NCBI GenBank assembly: GCA_008360975.2
Contig: VLJF02000864.1
Span: 56,607 to 120,606 of the forward strand
Direction: 5' to 3'
DNA length: 64,000 bases
From: Lichenostomus cassidix
Lineage: Eukaryota; Chordata; Aves; Passeriformes; Meliphagidae
The translations under genes and the position numbers were made by a program. Each line of letters starts with the position of its first letter. Positions within the stretch are counted from its first letter, which is position 1. Shown here in pieces: positions 23,331 to 34,775 of this stretch. The notes beneath the pieces are model-generated. The model did not search any database, had not been told where the DNA came from, and saw only the letters and a program-made list of their open reading frames with translations.

Positions 23331-24660
23331 TTTCATTTTATTTCATTTTATTTCATTTTATTTCATTTTATTTCAGTTTTTTCGTTCATTTCTCGCGGCT
23401 TTGGGTGGCGAAGGAGGGAGGAGTTTGGGGTTGATTTTATCCGGTTTTTTCCCTTTTTTTGGGTTGGTTTTTTGTGGGTTTTTCGGGTTTTTTGCGGTTT
23501 TTTTCCGGTGGTTTTTTCGGGTTTTTTTCGGGCTTTTTTCGGGGGTTTTTGGGTTTTTTTCGCCGTTTCTTTGCGGCTTTTTTCTGGGTTTTTTGGGAGT
23601 TTTTTTCGGGTTTTTTTCCTGATTTTTCCCATTTTTTTCTGTGTTTTTGAGAGTTTTTTGCGGGTTTTTCGCGGTTTCTTTGAGGGTTTTTGTCTGGTTT
23701 TTTTGCGAGTTTTTTTCTGGGTTTTTCCCTGATTTTTTGTCGGTTTTTTGCGGGGGTTTTTCGAGTTTTTTTCGCCCTTTCTTTGCGGGTTTTCTTCTGG
23801 TTTTTTTGCGAGTTTTTTGCTGGTTAATTCCTGATTTGTTGCCTGTTTTTTGCGGGGGTTTTGCGAGTTTTTTGCCAGTTTTTTTGCGGTTTTTTTGCAG
23901 CTTTTTTCTGGGTTTTTTGCGAGTTTTTTGCGGGTTTTTTCCTGATTTGTTGCCAGTTTTTTGCGGGGATTTTGCGAGTTTTTTGCAGGATTTTTCGCCG
24001 GTTTTTTGCGAGTTGTTTTGCGGGTTTTTTTTCCTGATTTTTTGCGGGTTTTTTCCTGATTTTTTCCCAGTTTTCTCTGGGGTTTTGCGAGTTTTTTGCG
24101 GGTTTTTGCTGGTTTTTTGCCTCTTTTTTTCCTGATTTTTTTTGCCGCTTTTTTGCGGGCTTTTTCCAGTTTCTTTGCAGGTTTTTGTGCGAGTTTTTTG
24201 CGGTTTTGTCCTGATTTATTGCCTGGGTTTTTCTGGTTTTTAGCGACTTTTTTTGCTGTTTTTTTCGTTGGTTTTTTGCCGGCTTTTTCCGGATTTTTTG
24301 TCGGGTTTTGCGGGTTTTTTCCTGATTTTTTGCCAGTTTCTTTGTGGGTTTTTTGCCAGTTTTTTGCTGATTTTTTGCCAGTTATTTGCGGGTTTTTTTC
24401 CAGTTTCATTGCGGGTTTTTTCCTGATTTTTTGCCGGGTTTTTTGCGGGTTTTTGCGGGTTTTTTCCAGTTTTTGCTGGTTTTTTTCGCGGGTTTTTTGC
24501 CGGGTTTTTTCCGGGTTTTTTGCCGTTTTTTGCCGGGGTTTTTGCGAGTTTTTCCTGACTTTTTTGCCATTTTTTGCAGGGTTTTTTTGCCAGGTTTTTT
24601 CCAGTTTCTTTACCGGTTTTTTCCTGATATTTTGCCTGTTTTTTGCCAGTTTTCTGCATC
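23330..24660. repeat. TTTTTTGCGGGTTTTTTCCTG array
   Basis: After a short (TTTATTTCAT)n run come 1.3 kb of units containing TTTTTTGCGGG, TTTTTTCCTGAT and TTTTGCCAG, about 25-35 bp each. Minus-strand open frames of several hundred codons are Lys/Asn/Gln-rich repeat translation. Confidence 0.9.
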
Positions 24661-25300
24661 TTTTTTCCCCTTTTTCCCCTTTTTTCCCGCATTTTCTGCC
24701 CCTCGGCGACAAAAACCAAACCAACCCTCCGACAACCAAAACAACCCAACAAAAAACCCCCAAAAAACCCAAAATCTCTTCCAACCAACCAACCACCAAA
24801 ACCAACCCCAAACCCCAAATCACAACCAAAACCACCAAACTCATTTTTCCTCTCCATTTTCCCACCATTTTCCCACCTTTTCCCCCATTTTCCCACCATT
24901 TTTCCGCTTTTTCCCACCGTTTCTCCAGTTTTTTCACCGTTTTTCCACAGTTTTTTCACCGTTTTTCCACCCTTTTTTCCACAGTTTTTCCACCCTTTTT
25001 TCCACAGTTTTTCCACCCTTTTTCATCGTTTTCCACTGTTTTTCCACAGTTTTTTCACAGTTTTTTCACCTTTTCTCACCGTTTTTTCACAGTTTTTCCA
25101 CCGTTTTTCCACCGTTTTTCACCGTTTTTTCACAGTTTTTCCACCGTTTTTCACCGTTTTTCCACCGTTTTCCACCGTTTTTCACCGTTTTTCCACCGTT
25201 TTCCACCGTTTTTCCACCGTTTCCCTCCATTTCCCCCCACTTTCCCCCCAAACCACCTCTCCAAACACCCTTCCAACATCAAAAAAAACCCCATTTTCAT
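24660..25300. repeat. CCACCGTTTTT array next to the HOXC10 stop
   Basis: An A/C-rich block (24700-24840, CAACCAACCACCAAAACC type) precedes tandem units of TTTTCCACCGTTTTTC, about 11-14 bp, to about 25225. Only a few dozen ordinary bases separate the array from the HOXC10 stop codon at 25302-25304. The proximal 3' UTR is therefore itself a minisatellite. Confidence 0.85.
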
Positions 25301-25301
25301 C

Positions 25302-25582
25302 TCAAGTAAAACTAAAACTCGACGTCAGCTCTCGGATCCGGTTCTCCCTGTTCATCTTCTTGAGCTTCATGCGGCGGTTTTGGAACCAGATCTTGACCTG
25401 GCGGTCGGTGAGGTTGATGCTGCGGCTGATCTCCAGGCGGCGCTCGCGGGTCAGGTACATGTTGAACAGGAACTCCTTCTCCAACTCCAGCGTTTGGTGT
25501 TTGCTGTAAGGGCAGCGCTTCTTGCGGCCGCTGCGCGCCGTCAGCCACGTGCCCGGCGGGCTGCCGCCGGCCCGAGCGTCCT
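25302..25582 (-). CDS. HOXC10: HOXC10 exon 2 (homeodomain)
   Basis: This exon encodes the last 92 residues of a Hox10 transcription factor after a split Glu codon. The stop TGA is at 25304-25302. In order it shows a linker (DARAGG...[10 protein letters not shown]), the 60-residue homeodomain starting [20 protein letters not shown], with helix 3 containing [13 protein letters not shown], and a 15-residue tail ending [10 protein letters not shown]. The WFQNRR residues are the DNA-contacting recognition helix. The tail ending in T and the SINLTDRQ sequence fit HOXC10 better than HOXA10 or HOXD10. The acceptor is minus-strand TTTCCCCGCAG before AGGACGCT; joining it to exon 1 restores codon phase (phase-1 intron). 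The protein acts in the nucleus in lumbar and hindlimb patterning. Sequence is intact, with no frameshift. Confidence 0.97.
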
Positions 25583-27545
25583 CTGCGGGGAAACAGCCGA
25601 GGTCAGGAGAGCTAAAAATCGGGGTTTTTTAGCCCAAAAAATGGGGTTAAATGGCTTTTTTCCCGTTAAAATTGCACTTTAAATGAAGATAATTGCACTT
25701 TAAATGAAGATAATTGCACTTAAAATGAAGATAATTGCATTTAAAATGAAGATATTTGTGGAGCCTCCTCTGCGGGGAAACAGCCGAGGTCAGAGGGACC
25801 GAAAATGGGGCTTTTTTAGCCCAAAAAAATTGGGGTTTTCCCCGAAAAAATTGCTTTTTTCCTGGAAAGTAAAGGGTTAGAAATAAAGCTATTTGTGTTT
25901 TCCACGTGCCCGAGGAGCTGCCGGCCCGAGCGTCCTCTGCGGGGAAACAGCCGAGGTCAGAGGGACCGAAAATGGGGCTTTTTTAGCCCAAAAAAATTGG
26001 GGTTTTCCCTGAAAAAATTGCTTTTTTTCCGGAAAGTAAAGGGTTAAAAATGAAGATATTTATGTTTTCCACGTGCCCGAGGAGCTGCCGGCCAGAGCGT
26101 CCTCTGCGGGGAAACAGCCGAGGTCAGAGGGACCAAAAATGGGTTTTTTTAGCCCAAAAAATTTGGGTTAAATGGTGTTTTTCCCCCTAAAAAATGGGTT
26201 AAATTGCTTTTTTTCCGGAAAGTAAAGGGTTAAGAATGAAGGTATTTGTGTTTTTCTGGAGCTCTCCGCCGGAGCGTCCTCTGCGGGGAAACAGCCGAGG
26301 TCAGGAGAGCTAAAAATGGGGTTTTTTACCCCCCAAAAAAATTGGGGTTTTCCCCGAAAAAATGGGTTAAATGGCTTTTTATCCGGCAAGAAAAGGGTTA
26401 AAAATGAAGATATTTATGTTTTCCAGGTTCCCGAGATGCTCTCGGCCGGAGCCTCCTCTGCAGGGAAACAGCCGAGGTCAGGAGAGCTAAAAATGGGGTT
26501 TTTTTACCCGAAAAAATGGAGTTAAATGGTGTTTTTCCCCCTAAAAAATGGGTTAAATGGCTCTTTTTCCGGAAAGAAAAGGGTTAAAAATGAAGGTATT
26601 TGTGCTTTTCTGGAGCTGTCAGCCGGAGCTTCCTCTGCGGGGAAACAGCCGAGGTCAGCACAGCCGAAAATGAGGTTTTTTACCCCAAAAATTTGGGTTA
26701 AATCGTGTTTTTTCCCCTAAAAAATTGGCTAAATTGCATTATTTTCCGGAAATAAAAGGGTGAAGAATGAAGGTATTTGTGTTTTTCTGATGCTCCCGGC
26801 CGGAGCGTCCTCTGCGGGGAAACAGCCGAGGTCAGAGGGACCAAAAATGGGGTTTTTCACCCCAAAAAATTTGGTTAAATGGTGTTTTTTTCCCCTAAAA
26901 AATTGGCTAAATTGCATTATTTTCCGGCAAGAAAAGGGTTAAAAATTGAGGTATTTGCGTTTTTCCCATGCTCCCGGCCGGAGCGTCCTCTGCGGGGAAA
27001 CAGCCGCGGTCAGCACAGCCGAAAATGGATTTTTTTAGCCCAAAAAATGGGTTTAAATGGTTTTGTTTCGCGAAAAATTTGTGTTAAATGGCTTTTTTCC
27101 CGTTAAAATTGCACTTAAAATGAAGGTATTTGTGTTTTTCTGATGCTCCCGGCCGGAGCCTCCTCTGCGGGGAAACAGCCGAGTTCAGCAGAGCCGAAAA
27201 TGGGGATTTTTCCCCAAAAAATTTGGGTTAAATGGCTTTTTTCGTGAGAAAATTGGGTTAAATGGGATTTTTCCGGAAAGAAAAGGGTTAAAAATGAAGC
27301 TATTTGTGTTTTTTTGGAGCTCTCGGGTTTCGTCTCCTCTGCGGGGAAACAGCCGAGGTCAGGAGAGCCGAAAATGGGGTTTTTTACCCAAAAAAATTGG
27401 GTTAAATGGCTTTTTTTCCGTGACAAAATTAAGTTTAAATGGCTTTTTTTCGTGGGGGAAAAAAAAGGGTTAAATGCCATTTTTTCCAGCAAGAAAAGGG
27501 TTAAAAATAAAGATATTTTTTGTGGTTTTTCCAGGCGGAGGTGAC
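25583..27545 (-). repeat. Tandem array of the exon 2 splice acceptor, ten copies
   Basis: A unit of about 167-178 bp repeats the region around the true acceptor. CAG positions on the minus strand fall at about 25770, 25937, 26104, 26281, 26458, 26635, 26812, 26990, 27165 and 27339. Each copy keeps TTTCCCCGCAG or a close variant followed by AGGACGCTC or AGGAGGCTC. The copies at 25937 and 26104 also keep about 35 bases of exon 2 coding sequence, through GGCACGTGG. The rest of the unit is CCCATTTAACCC- and CTTTCCGGAAAA-type filler. Copies nearest the exon resemble it most. Confidence 0.93.
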
Positions 27546-30500
27546 GGGAGGAGAAAGGAGAGACACGACTGGGGCTTTGGGGTGGAAACGCCTTTTTTCC
27601 CCAAAAAATGGGTGAAAAATAAAGATATTTGTGTTTTCCTGATGCTCTCGGCCTTTTCCCGGCAAGAAAAGGGTTAAAAATAAAGCCATTTTTGTGGGTT
27701 TTATGACGTTTTTCCAGGTGGAGATGATGGGAGGATAAAGGAGAGACACGACTGGGGAGGGAAATGGCTTTTTTCCCCCAAAAAATCTGGGTTAAAATAA
27801 AGAAATTTGTGTTTTTCTGATGCTCTCGGCCGGAGCCTCCTCTGCGGAGAAACAGCCGCGGTCAGCAGAGCCAAAAACTGCTTTTTTTCCCCCAAAAAAA
27901 TTGGGTTAAAGGGCTTTTTTTTCGTGAAAAAATTGGATTAAATGGCTGTTTTTCCTGAAAAAATTGGGTTAAATGGATTTTTTTCGTGAAAAAATTGGGT
28001 TAAATGCCATTTTTTTTCCGGCAAGAAATGGGTTAAAAATAAAGCTATTTTTTGTGTATTTTTTGTGGTTTTTCCTGGCGGAGGTGACGGGAGGAGAAAG
28101 GACAGACACGTTTGGGAGGGAAATGGCTTTTTCCCCAAAAAATTTGGGTGAAAATAAATATATTTGTGTTTTTCTGGAGCTCTCGGCCTTCACCTCCTCT
28201 GCACAGCTGAAATCGGCGGGTTTTACCCCAAAAAAATTGGGTTAAATAGCTTTTTTTTGGGTGAAAAATTTCAGGTAAATAGCTTTTTTTTCGGGGAAAA
28301 AAAATGGGTTAAATGGCTTTTTTTTACTCCCCAAAAATAGGTTAAATGGCATTTTTTTCCCCAAAACTGGGTTAAATGGCATTTTTTATCCCAAAAATGG
28401 GTTAAACGGCGATTTTTACCCCAAAAAATGGATTAAATGGCTTTTTTTACCCCAAATAATGGGTTAAATGGCTTTTTTTTCCCCAAAAAAAAGAGTTAAA
28501 TTGCATTTTTTACCCCAAAAAAATGGATTAAATGGCATTTTTTACCCCAAATAATGGGTAAAATGGCTTTTTTTTACCCCCAAAAAATGGATTAAATGGC
28601 ATTTTTTACCCCAAAAACTGGATTAAATGCCTTTTTTCCCCCCCAAAAAATGGGTTAAATGGCTTTTTTTTGGTGAAAAATTTGAGGGAAATGGCTTTTT
28701 TTTTTCGTGAAAAAAAAAAAAAAAAGGGTTAAACCGCCTTTTCCGGCAAGAAAAGGGTTAAAAATAAAGCAATTTTTTTTGTTTTTCTGACTTTTTTTCG
28801 AGGCGGAGGTGATGGGAGGATAAAGGAGAGAAACGGTTTGCGGGTTTGGGGATGGAAATGGCTTTTTTACCCCAAAAAATTGGGTTAAAAATAAATATAT
28901 TTTGATTTTTCTGATGCTCTCGACCTTCGTCTCCTCTGCGGGAAACAGCCGCTGTCAGCAGAGCCAAAAATGGCTTTTTTTTACCCCAAAAAATGGAATA
29001 AATGGCTTTTTTTCCCCCCAAAAAATGGAATAAATGGCATTTCTCCCCGAAAAAAAATGGGTTAAATGGCATTTTTTACCCCAAAACAATCGATTAAATG
29101 GCATTTTTTACCCCAAAAAACGGATTAAATGGCATTTTTTATCCCAAAGAAATTGATTAAATGACATTTTTTACCCCAAAAAATTGATTAAATGGCATTT
29201 TTTACCCCAAAAAAGGGTTAAATGGCATTTCTCCCCGAAAAAAATGGGTTAAAATGGCATTTTTCCCGTAAAAATTGCGCTAAAAATAAAGATTTTTGGT
29301 GGTTTTTGTGACGTTTTTTCGAGGTGGAGGTGATGGGAGGATAAAGGAGAGAAACGGTTTGGGAGTTTGGGGATGGAAATGGCTTTTATTTCCGGAAAAA
29401 AATGGGTTAAAATTAAATATATTTTGATTTTTTTCTGATGCTCTCGACCTTCGCCTCCTGTGCGGGAAACAGCCGCGGTCAGGAGAGCCAAAAATGGCTT
29501 TTTTTACCCCAAAAAATGGAATAAATGGCATTTTTTACCCCCAAAAAATTGATTAAATGGCATTTTTTACCCCAAAAAATGGGTTAAACGGCATTTTTTA
29601 CCCCTAAAAAATTTATTAAGTGGCTTTTTTTACCCCAAAAAATCAATTAAACGGCATTTTTTACCCCCAAAAAATTGATTAAATGGCATTTTTTACACCA
29701 AAAAATGGGTTAAATGGCGTTTTTTACCCCAAAAAATTGATTAAATGGCATTTTTTACCCCAAAAAATCGATTAAATGGCATTTTTTACCCCAAAAATGA
29801 GTTAAACGGCGATTTTTACCCCAAAAAAATGGATTAAATGGCATTTTTTACCCCAAATAATGGGTAAAATGGCTTTTTTTTACCCAAAAAAAGAGTTAAA
29901 TTGCATTTTTTACCCCAAAAAAATTGATTAAATGGCTTTTTTACCCCCAAAAGGGTTAATTTTTTTACCCCAAAATGGGTAAAATGGCTATTTTTTTACT
30001 CCCCAAAATAGGTTAAATGGCATTTTTACCCCAAAAAATGGGTTAAATGGCTTTTTTACCCAAAAATGGATTAAATTTTTTTACCCCAAAAATTGGTTAA
30101 ATGCTTTTTTTTCCCCAAAAAAAAGAGTTAAATCATTTTTTACCCCAAAAAAATGAGCGGCCGGAGGATTAAATCCCTTTTTCCCCCCAAAAAAAGGTTC
30201 AAAATTCAGATTTTTGTGGTTTTCTGACATTTTTTCCAGTCGGAGATGGTGGGAGGATAAAGGAGAGACACGACTGGGGAGGGAAATGGCTTTTTTCCCC
30301 AAAAAATTTGGGTGAAAATAAAGATTTTTGGGTATTTTCTGGAATTCTTGACCTTCCCCTCCTGTGCTGGAAACAGCCGCTTTCAGCAGAGCCAAAAATG
30401 GCATTTTTTACCCCAAAAAAATCGGGAAAAATGGCATTTTTGACCCCAAAAAATGGGTTAAATGGCATTTTTTACCCCAAAAAATGGATTAAACGGCGAT

Positions 30501-30960
30501 TTTTACCCCAAAAAAATGGATTAAACGGCGATTTTTACCCCAAAAAAATGGATTAAATGGCTTTTTTTTACCCCAAATAATGGGTTAAATGGCATTTTTT
30601 TCCCCAAAAAAATGAGTTAAATTGCATTTTTTACCCCAAAAAAATGAGCGGCCGGAGGATCAAATCCCTTTCTTTCCCCCCAAAAAAGGTTCAAAATTCA
30701 GATTTTTGTGGTTTTCTGACATTTTTTCCTGTCGGAGATAACGGGAGAGGAAAGGAGAGAAGCGATTTGGAGGTTTGGGGAGAAAAATGGTTTTTTTACC
30801 CCAAAAAACGGATTGAAAATGAGGCGAAAATAAAGATTTTTTGGGGTTTTTTTGGTGGTTTTTCCAAGCGGAGGAGGTTTGGGGAGAAAAATCGGGAAAA
30901 TGGGTTTTTTTCCTCCCTAAAAAATGGGTTGAAATTCAAAATATTTTGATTTTTTGTGGT
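27500..30960. repeat. Decayed acceptor copies and AAATGGCATTTTTTACCCC array
   Basis: Five more degenerate acceptor copies occur near 27843, 28199, 28936, 29458 and 30362. Interleaved is a second block, GGCGGAGGTGATGGGAGGAT followed by AAAGGAGAGA, near 27535, 27718, 28078, 28803, 29322, 30240 and 30732. Between them the filler TTAAATGGCATTTTTTACCC has expanded into its own 30-bp array. Open frames here are chance or repeat translations. Confidence 0.85.
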
Positions 30961-30984
30961 TTTTTTTTTCGATGGGGGATAAAG

Positions 30985-31335
30985 GAGAGATGAGGTTGAG
31001 ATTCCATTTTCTGCTCCCCGGAGGAGCAAAATTTGGGCTGAAAATGAGATTTTTTGGGGAAAATAAATCCATTTTCTGCACCCAGGAGGAGCAAAATTTG
31101 GGTTGAAATTCAGATTTTTTTAGGGATTTTTTTGGGGGGAAAATAAATCCATTTTCTGCTCCCCGGAGGAGCAAAATTTGGGCTGAAAATGAGATTTTTG
31201 GGGGATTTTTTGGGGGAAATAATTCCATTTTCTTCACCCAGGAGGAGCAAAATTTGGGCTGAAATTCAAATTTTTGGGGATTTTTTTGGGAAATAAATCC
31301 ATTTTCAGCTCCCTGGAGGAGCAAAATTGAGGCAA
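30985..31335. repeat. About 75-bp repeat with GGAGGAGC palindrome
   Basis: Five units contain ATTTTCTGCTCCCCGGAGG AGCAAAATTTGGG (split here for length), near 31010, 31075, 31157, 31231 and 31307. CTCCCCGGAGGAG can form a short hairpin. Between units lie AAATAAATCC and TTTTTTGGGG. Confidence 0.8.
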
Positions 31336-31489
31336 TTCAGGGGAATTTTGGGCAAAATCAAAAAAAAACCAAAAAATCGACATCAAACTCATCTTTGCTC
31401 TTCGAATTTTGCTTAATTTTTGGAAAAAAAAGTTGATTTTTTTCGAATTTTGGGGGAAAAAAATTAACTTTTCGAGGCTCGCGAGGGAT

Positions 31490-32030
31490 TTGGGATTTGA
31501 TTTCCTGGATTTTCCACCCCGAAATTCCCCAAAATTCCCCCAAATTTCCCCAAATCACCCCAAATTCTCCAAAATTCCCCCAAAATTTCCCAAAATTTCC
31601 CCAAAATTCTCCCAAAATCCCCCAAAATTCCCCCAAATACTCCCAAAATTCCCAAAATTTCCCCAAAATTCCCCCAAATTCTCCTCTGACCCCAAAATTC
31701 CCCCAAAATTCCCAAAATTCCTCCTCCCAAACCAAAAACTTCCCAAATTCCTCCAATCTCGGAAATTCCCCAAAATTCCTGACCCTTAAACCCCAAATTC
31801 CCCCAAAATTCTCCCAAATTTCCCCAAAATTCCCCCAAATCCCCCCAAAATTCCCCCAAAATTTCCTCAAATTCTCAAATAATTCCCCAAATTCCCCAAA
31901 TTTCCCAAATTCCTCAAACTCCCAAATTCCCCCAAAAGTCCCCAAATTTCCCCGAAACCCCCCAAAATTCCCAAAATCCTCAAAATAACCCAAAATCTCC
32001 CAAAATTCGGGTTTTTTCCCTCTCAGGTTC
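31490..32030. repeat. AATTCCCCCAAAATT array
   Basis: Words AATTCCCCCAAAATTCCC and CCAAATTTCCCC of about 10-20 bp repeat throughout. Both strands carry long open frames, which are artefacts. Confidence 0.85.
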
Positions 32031-32369
32031 AACCTCAGGAACTTGAATTTCCATAAAAACCTTGAAAATCCACTTGGAATTCTCTTTCCGCCCAAAATTC
32101 CACCAGAAATCCCGATTTTTTACCCCAAAAAAACCCCAAAATTTGGGTTTTTCACCCCAAAAATCTCAACTCGGCGAATTTTCCCTTCAAAGCCCAAAAC
32201 CCCAAAAGCGGCAAAATTCACCCCAAATCACCACGAAGCACAAAAACCTCCAAAAAAAATCCCAAAAATCCTATTTTTCACCCCAAATCCAACAAGATTT
32301 GAAAACAAAAATAAATCTAAATTTCTCTATTTCTTTATTTCCTCCCTCAGTGCAAATTCAACTCCAAAA

Positions 32370-33110
32370 ATCACATTTTTTGGGGTTTTTTGGGGTTTTT
32401 TTGGGTTTTTTTTCCCAGCAAAATCTCTCCCGGCGACGCCTTGGGAATTTTGGGGGTTTTTTTAGGGTTTTGATAACCTTGACTTTGATTTTTTGGGTTT
32501 TTTGGGGTTTTTTGGGGGTTTGTTTTGGGATTTTTTTGGGGTTTGTTTTGGTTTGTTTGGGGTTTTTTGGGTTTTTTGGGGTTTTTTGGGGTTGTTTGGG
32601 GTTTTGGGGTTTTTTTTTTATTTTTTGGGGGTTTTTTTGGTTTGTTTTGGGTTTTTGGGTTTTTGTTTGTTTGTTTTGGGGTTTCTTTGGGGTTTGTTTT
32701 GGGGTTTGTTTTGGGGTTTTTTTGTTTGTTTTGGGGGTTTTTTTGGGTTTTGGTTTGTTTTGGGGTTTTTTGGGGTTTTTTGGGGGTTTATTTTGGGTTT
32801 TTGGGGTTTTTGTTTTGTTTTGGGGTTTTTTGGGTTTTTTTGGGGTTTTCTTTGGTTTGTTTTGGGTTTTTTGGGTTTTTGGTTTGTTTTGGGGTTTTTT
32901 TGGGGGTTTTTGGGTTTTTTTGGGTTTGTTTAGGGTATTTTCTTTGGTTTGGGGGTTTTTTGGGGTTGTTTTGGGGGTTTTTTTGTTTGTTTTGGGGGTT
33001 TTGGGGGTTTTTTGGTTTTTTTTTTTTTGTTTTTGGGTTTTTTGGTTGTTTTGGGGTTTTTCAGGGTTTTTTCGGTTTGTTTTGGGTTTTTTTGGGGTTT
33101 TTTTGGGGTG
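32370..33110. repeat. GGGGTTTTTT array (G-quadruplex-prone)
   Basis: About 740 bases of plus strand are almost only G and T, with dozens of GGGG or GGG runs 4-8 bases apart (TTTTGGGGTTTTTTGGGG and similar). This spacing is that of G-quadruplex DNA. The G-rich strand is the template strand for HOXC10. Open frames (Phe/Gly/Leu-rich) are repeat translations. Confidence 0.9.
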
Positions 33111-33174
33111 GAATCGAAGCTCAGCCGGCAGAGGAAATCATTTCCCCTCTGGATGGAGAAAAAAATTCCGGAGG

Positions 33175-33520
33175 GAAATGTTAATTAGTTGATAAAATCA
33201 ATAGAAAAATGTTAATTATCTGATAAAATCAATGGGAAAATGCGAATTATGAAAAAAAATCAAGAAGTAAATGTGAATTATTGGACAAAATCGAGGGAAA
33301 AATGCGAATTTTTTGACAAAAATCGAGGGGAAAATGTGAATTATTCAATAAAATCAATAGGAAAATGCGAATTATTGGACAAAATCGAGGGAAAAATGCG
33401 AATTTTTGGACAAAAATCGAGGGAAAAATGCGAATTTTTGGACAAAACGCCAATTATTGAACTCAAGAGGGAAATGCGAATTATTCAACAAAATCAGGGA
33501 GGAAAAAAAGGGAATTTTGG
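33175..33520. repeat. AAATGCGAATTATTGGAC array
   Basis: About nine units of 35-40 bp contain AAATGCGAATTATT, GGACAAAATCGAGGG or GATAAAATCAATGGG. Each has TTAATTA or GAATTATT. Confidence 0.8.
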
Positions 33521-33619
33521 GGGTTTTGGAGAGGTTTTGTCGGAGCTCCAGGAATTTTGGATAATCCCAAATTTCACCCCAATTTTGGGATATTTTAATC
33601 CATAAAGTTCAGGATGAGA

Positions 33620-34555
33620 TTCGAGAGGAATTTCCCTCATTTTTTTCAACTTTATTTCCATTTATTTCCATTTTTTTCAACTTTATTTCCATTTATTTCC
33701 AATTTTTAATGTTTATTTCAATTTATTTCCTTTTTTTCAACGTTTATTTCAACTTAATCCCATTTTTTCAACGTTTATTTCAATTTATTCCCATTTTTTA
33801 ACGTTTATTTCAACTTATTCCCATTTTTTCAACTTTTATTTCAATTTATTCCCATTTTTTTAAGGTTTATTTCACTTTATTCCCATTTTTTCAACGTTTA
33901 TTTCCATTTATTTCCATTTTTCCCCCAAAATCCAACTCCATCCTCCACCTCCGGCTTTCCCCAGCTGGGAATTCCCAAAAAAACCCCAAATTTTGGGATA
34001 TTTTAACCTCCAAATCTCAGGCTGAGATCCGAGCTGAATTTCCCTCATTTTTTTAAACTTTATTTCAACTTATTTCCATTTTTTCAACGTTTATTTCAAT
34101 TTATTCCCAATTTTTTCAACGTTTATTTCACTTTATTCCCATTTTTTTTACGTTTATTTCACTTTATTCCCATTTCTCAACGTTTATTTCAACTTATTCC
34201 CATTTTTTCAACGTTTATTTCACTTTATTCCCATTTTTTAACGTTTATTTCACTTTATTCCCAATTTTTTCAACGTTTATTTCAACTTATTCCCACTTTT
34301 TCAACGTTTATTTCACTTTATTCCCATTTTTTAACGTTTATTTCAATTTATTCCCATTTTTTAAAGGTTTATTTCAACTTATTCCCATTTTTTTAATGTT
34401 TATTTCAATTTATTCCCATTTTTAAACGTTTATTTCAATTTATTTCCATTTTTTTAACGTTTATTTTCATTTTTCCCCCAAAATCCAACTCCATCCTCCA
34501 CCTCCGGCTTTCCCCAGCTGGGAATTCCCAAAAAAAACCCCAAAAAAACCCCAAA
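33620..34555. repeat. CAACGTTTATTTCAACTTATTCC array with duplicated flank
   Basis: A 31-bp unit, CAACGTTTATTTCAACTTA plus TTCCCATTTTTT, repeats about 25 times in two blocks. Each block ends in the same stretch of about 70 bases, CCAACTCCATCCTCCACCTC then CGGCTTTCCCCAGCTGGGAA (near 33940 and 34483). The whole block is therefore a segmental duplication that includes its unique edge. Confidence 0.85.
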
Positions 34556-34559
34556 AATT

Positions 34560-34775
34560 CCCCAATTTCGCCACCCGGAGCTCTTTCCGTGCGAATTTCA
34601 GCTGCGGAAAATCGAAATAATTCAAACCATCTGCGCAGCTCAACTCAAAGCTTTTCCTCCTCCGCAAACTCGAGTTTCATTCATCCCAAAAAACCGCAAA
34701 ATTCAATTTAGAAAGAGATTTTTTTCCATCTTTGTCACGACCGGAATTCCCTCCCGGAGCTGCGAATTCCACTTT
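34560..34775. promoter_or_regulatory. Unique island inside the HOXC10 intron
   Basis: About 210 non-repeated bases include CACCCGGAGCTC, GAAATAATTCAAACCATCTG, CTCAACTCAAAGC and GTCACGACCGGAATTCC. It is the longest non-repeat stretch of the intron away from the exons and is a candidate remnant of a conserved intronic element. No splice sites or coding frame stand out. Confidence 0.35.

Noticed and set aside
23363..24937. Minus-strand open frame of 524 codons, Lys/Asn/Gln-rich
   Set aside because: It is produced by the TTTTTTGCGGG repeat. The plus-strand frame of similar length in the same place shows that openness comes from composition.
25302..25582. Assignment to HOXA10 or HOXD10
   Set aside because: The tail [10 protein letters not shown] and SINLTDRQ fit HOXC10 better, VKEENVCCM is in exon 1, and the nearby microRNA is the 196a form, whereas HOXA carries 196b and HOXD has no miR-196 in amniotes to my knowledge.
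32370..33110. Phe/Gly-rich open frames as a nucleoporin-like FG protein
   Set aside because: Three overlapping plus-strand frames are all open in the same GGGTTTTTT repeat; residues reflect GGN and TTT codons only.
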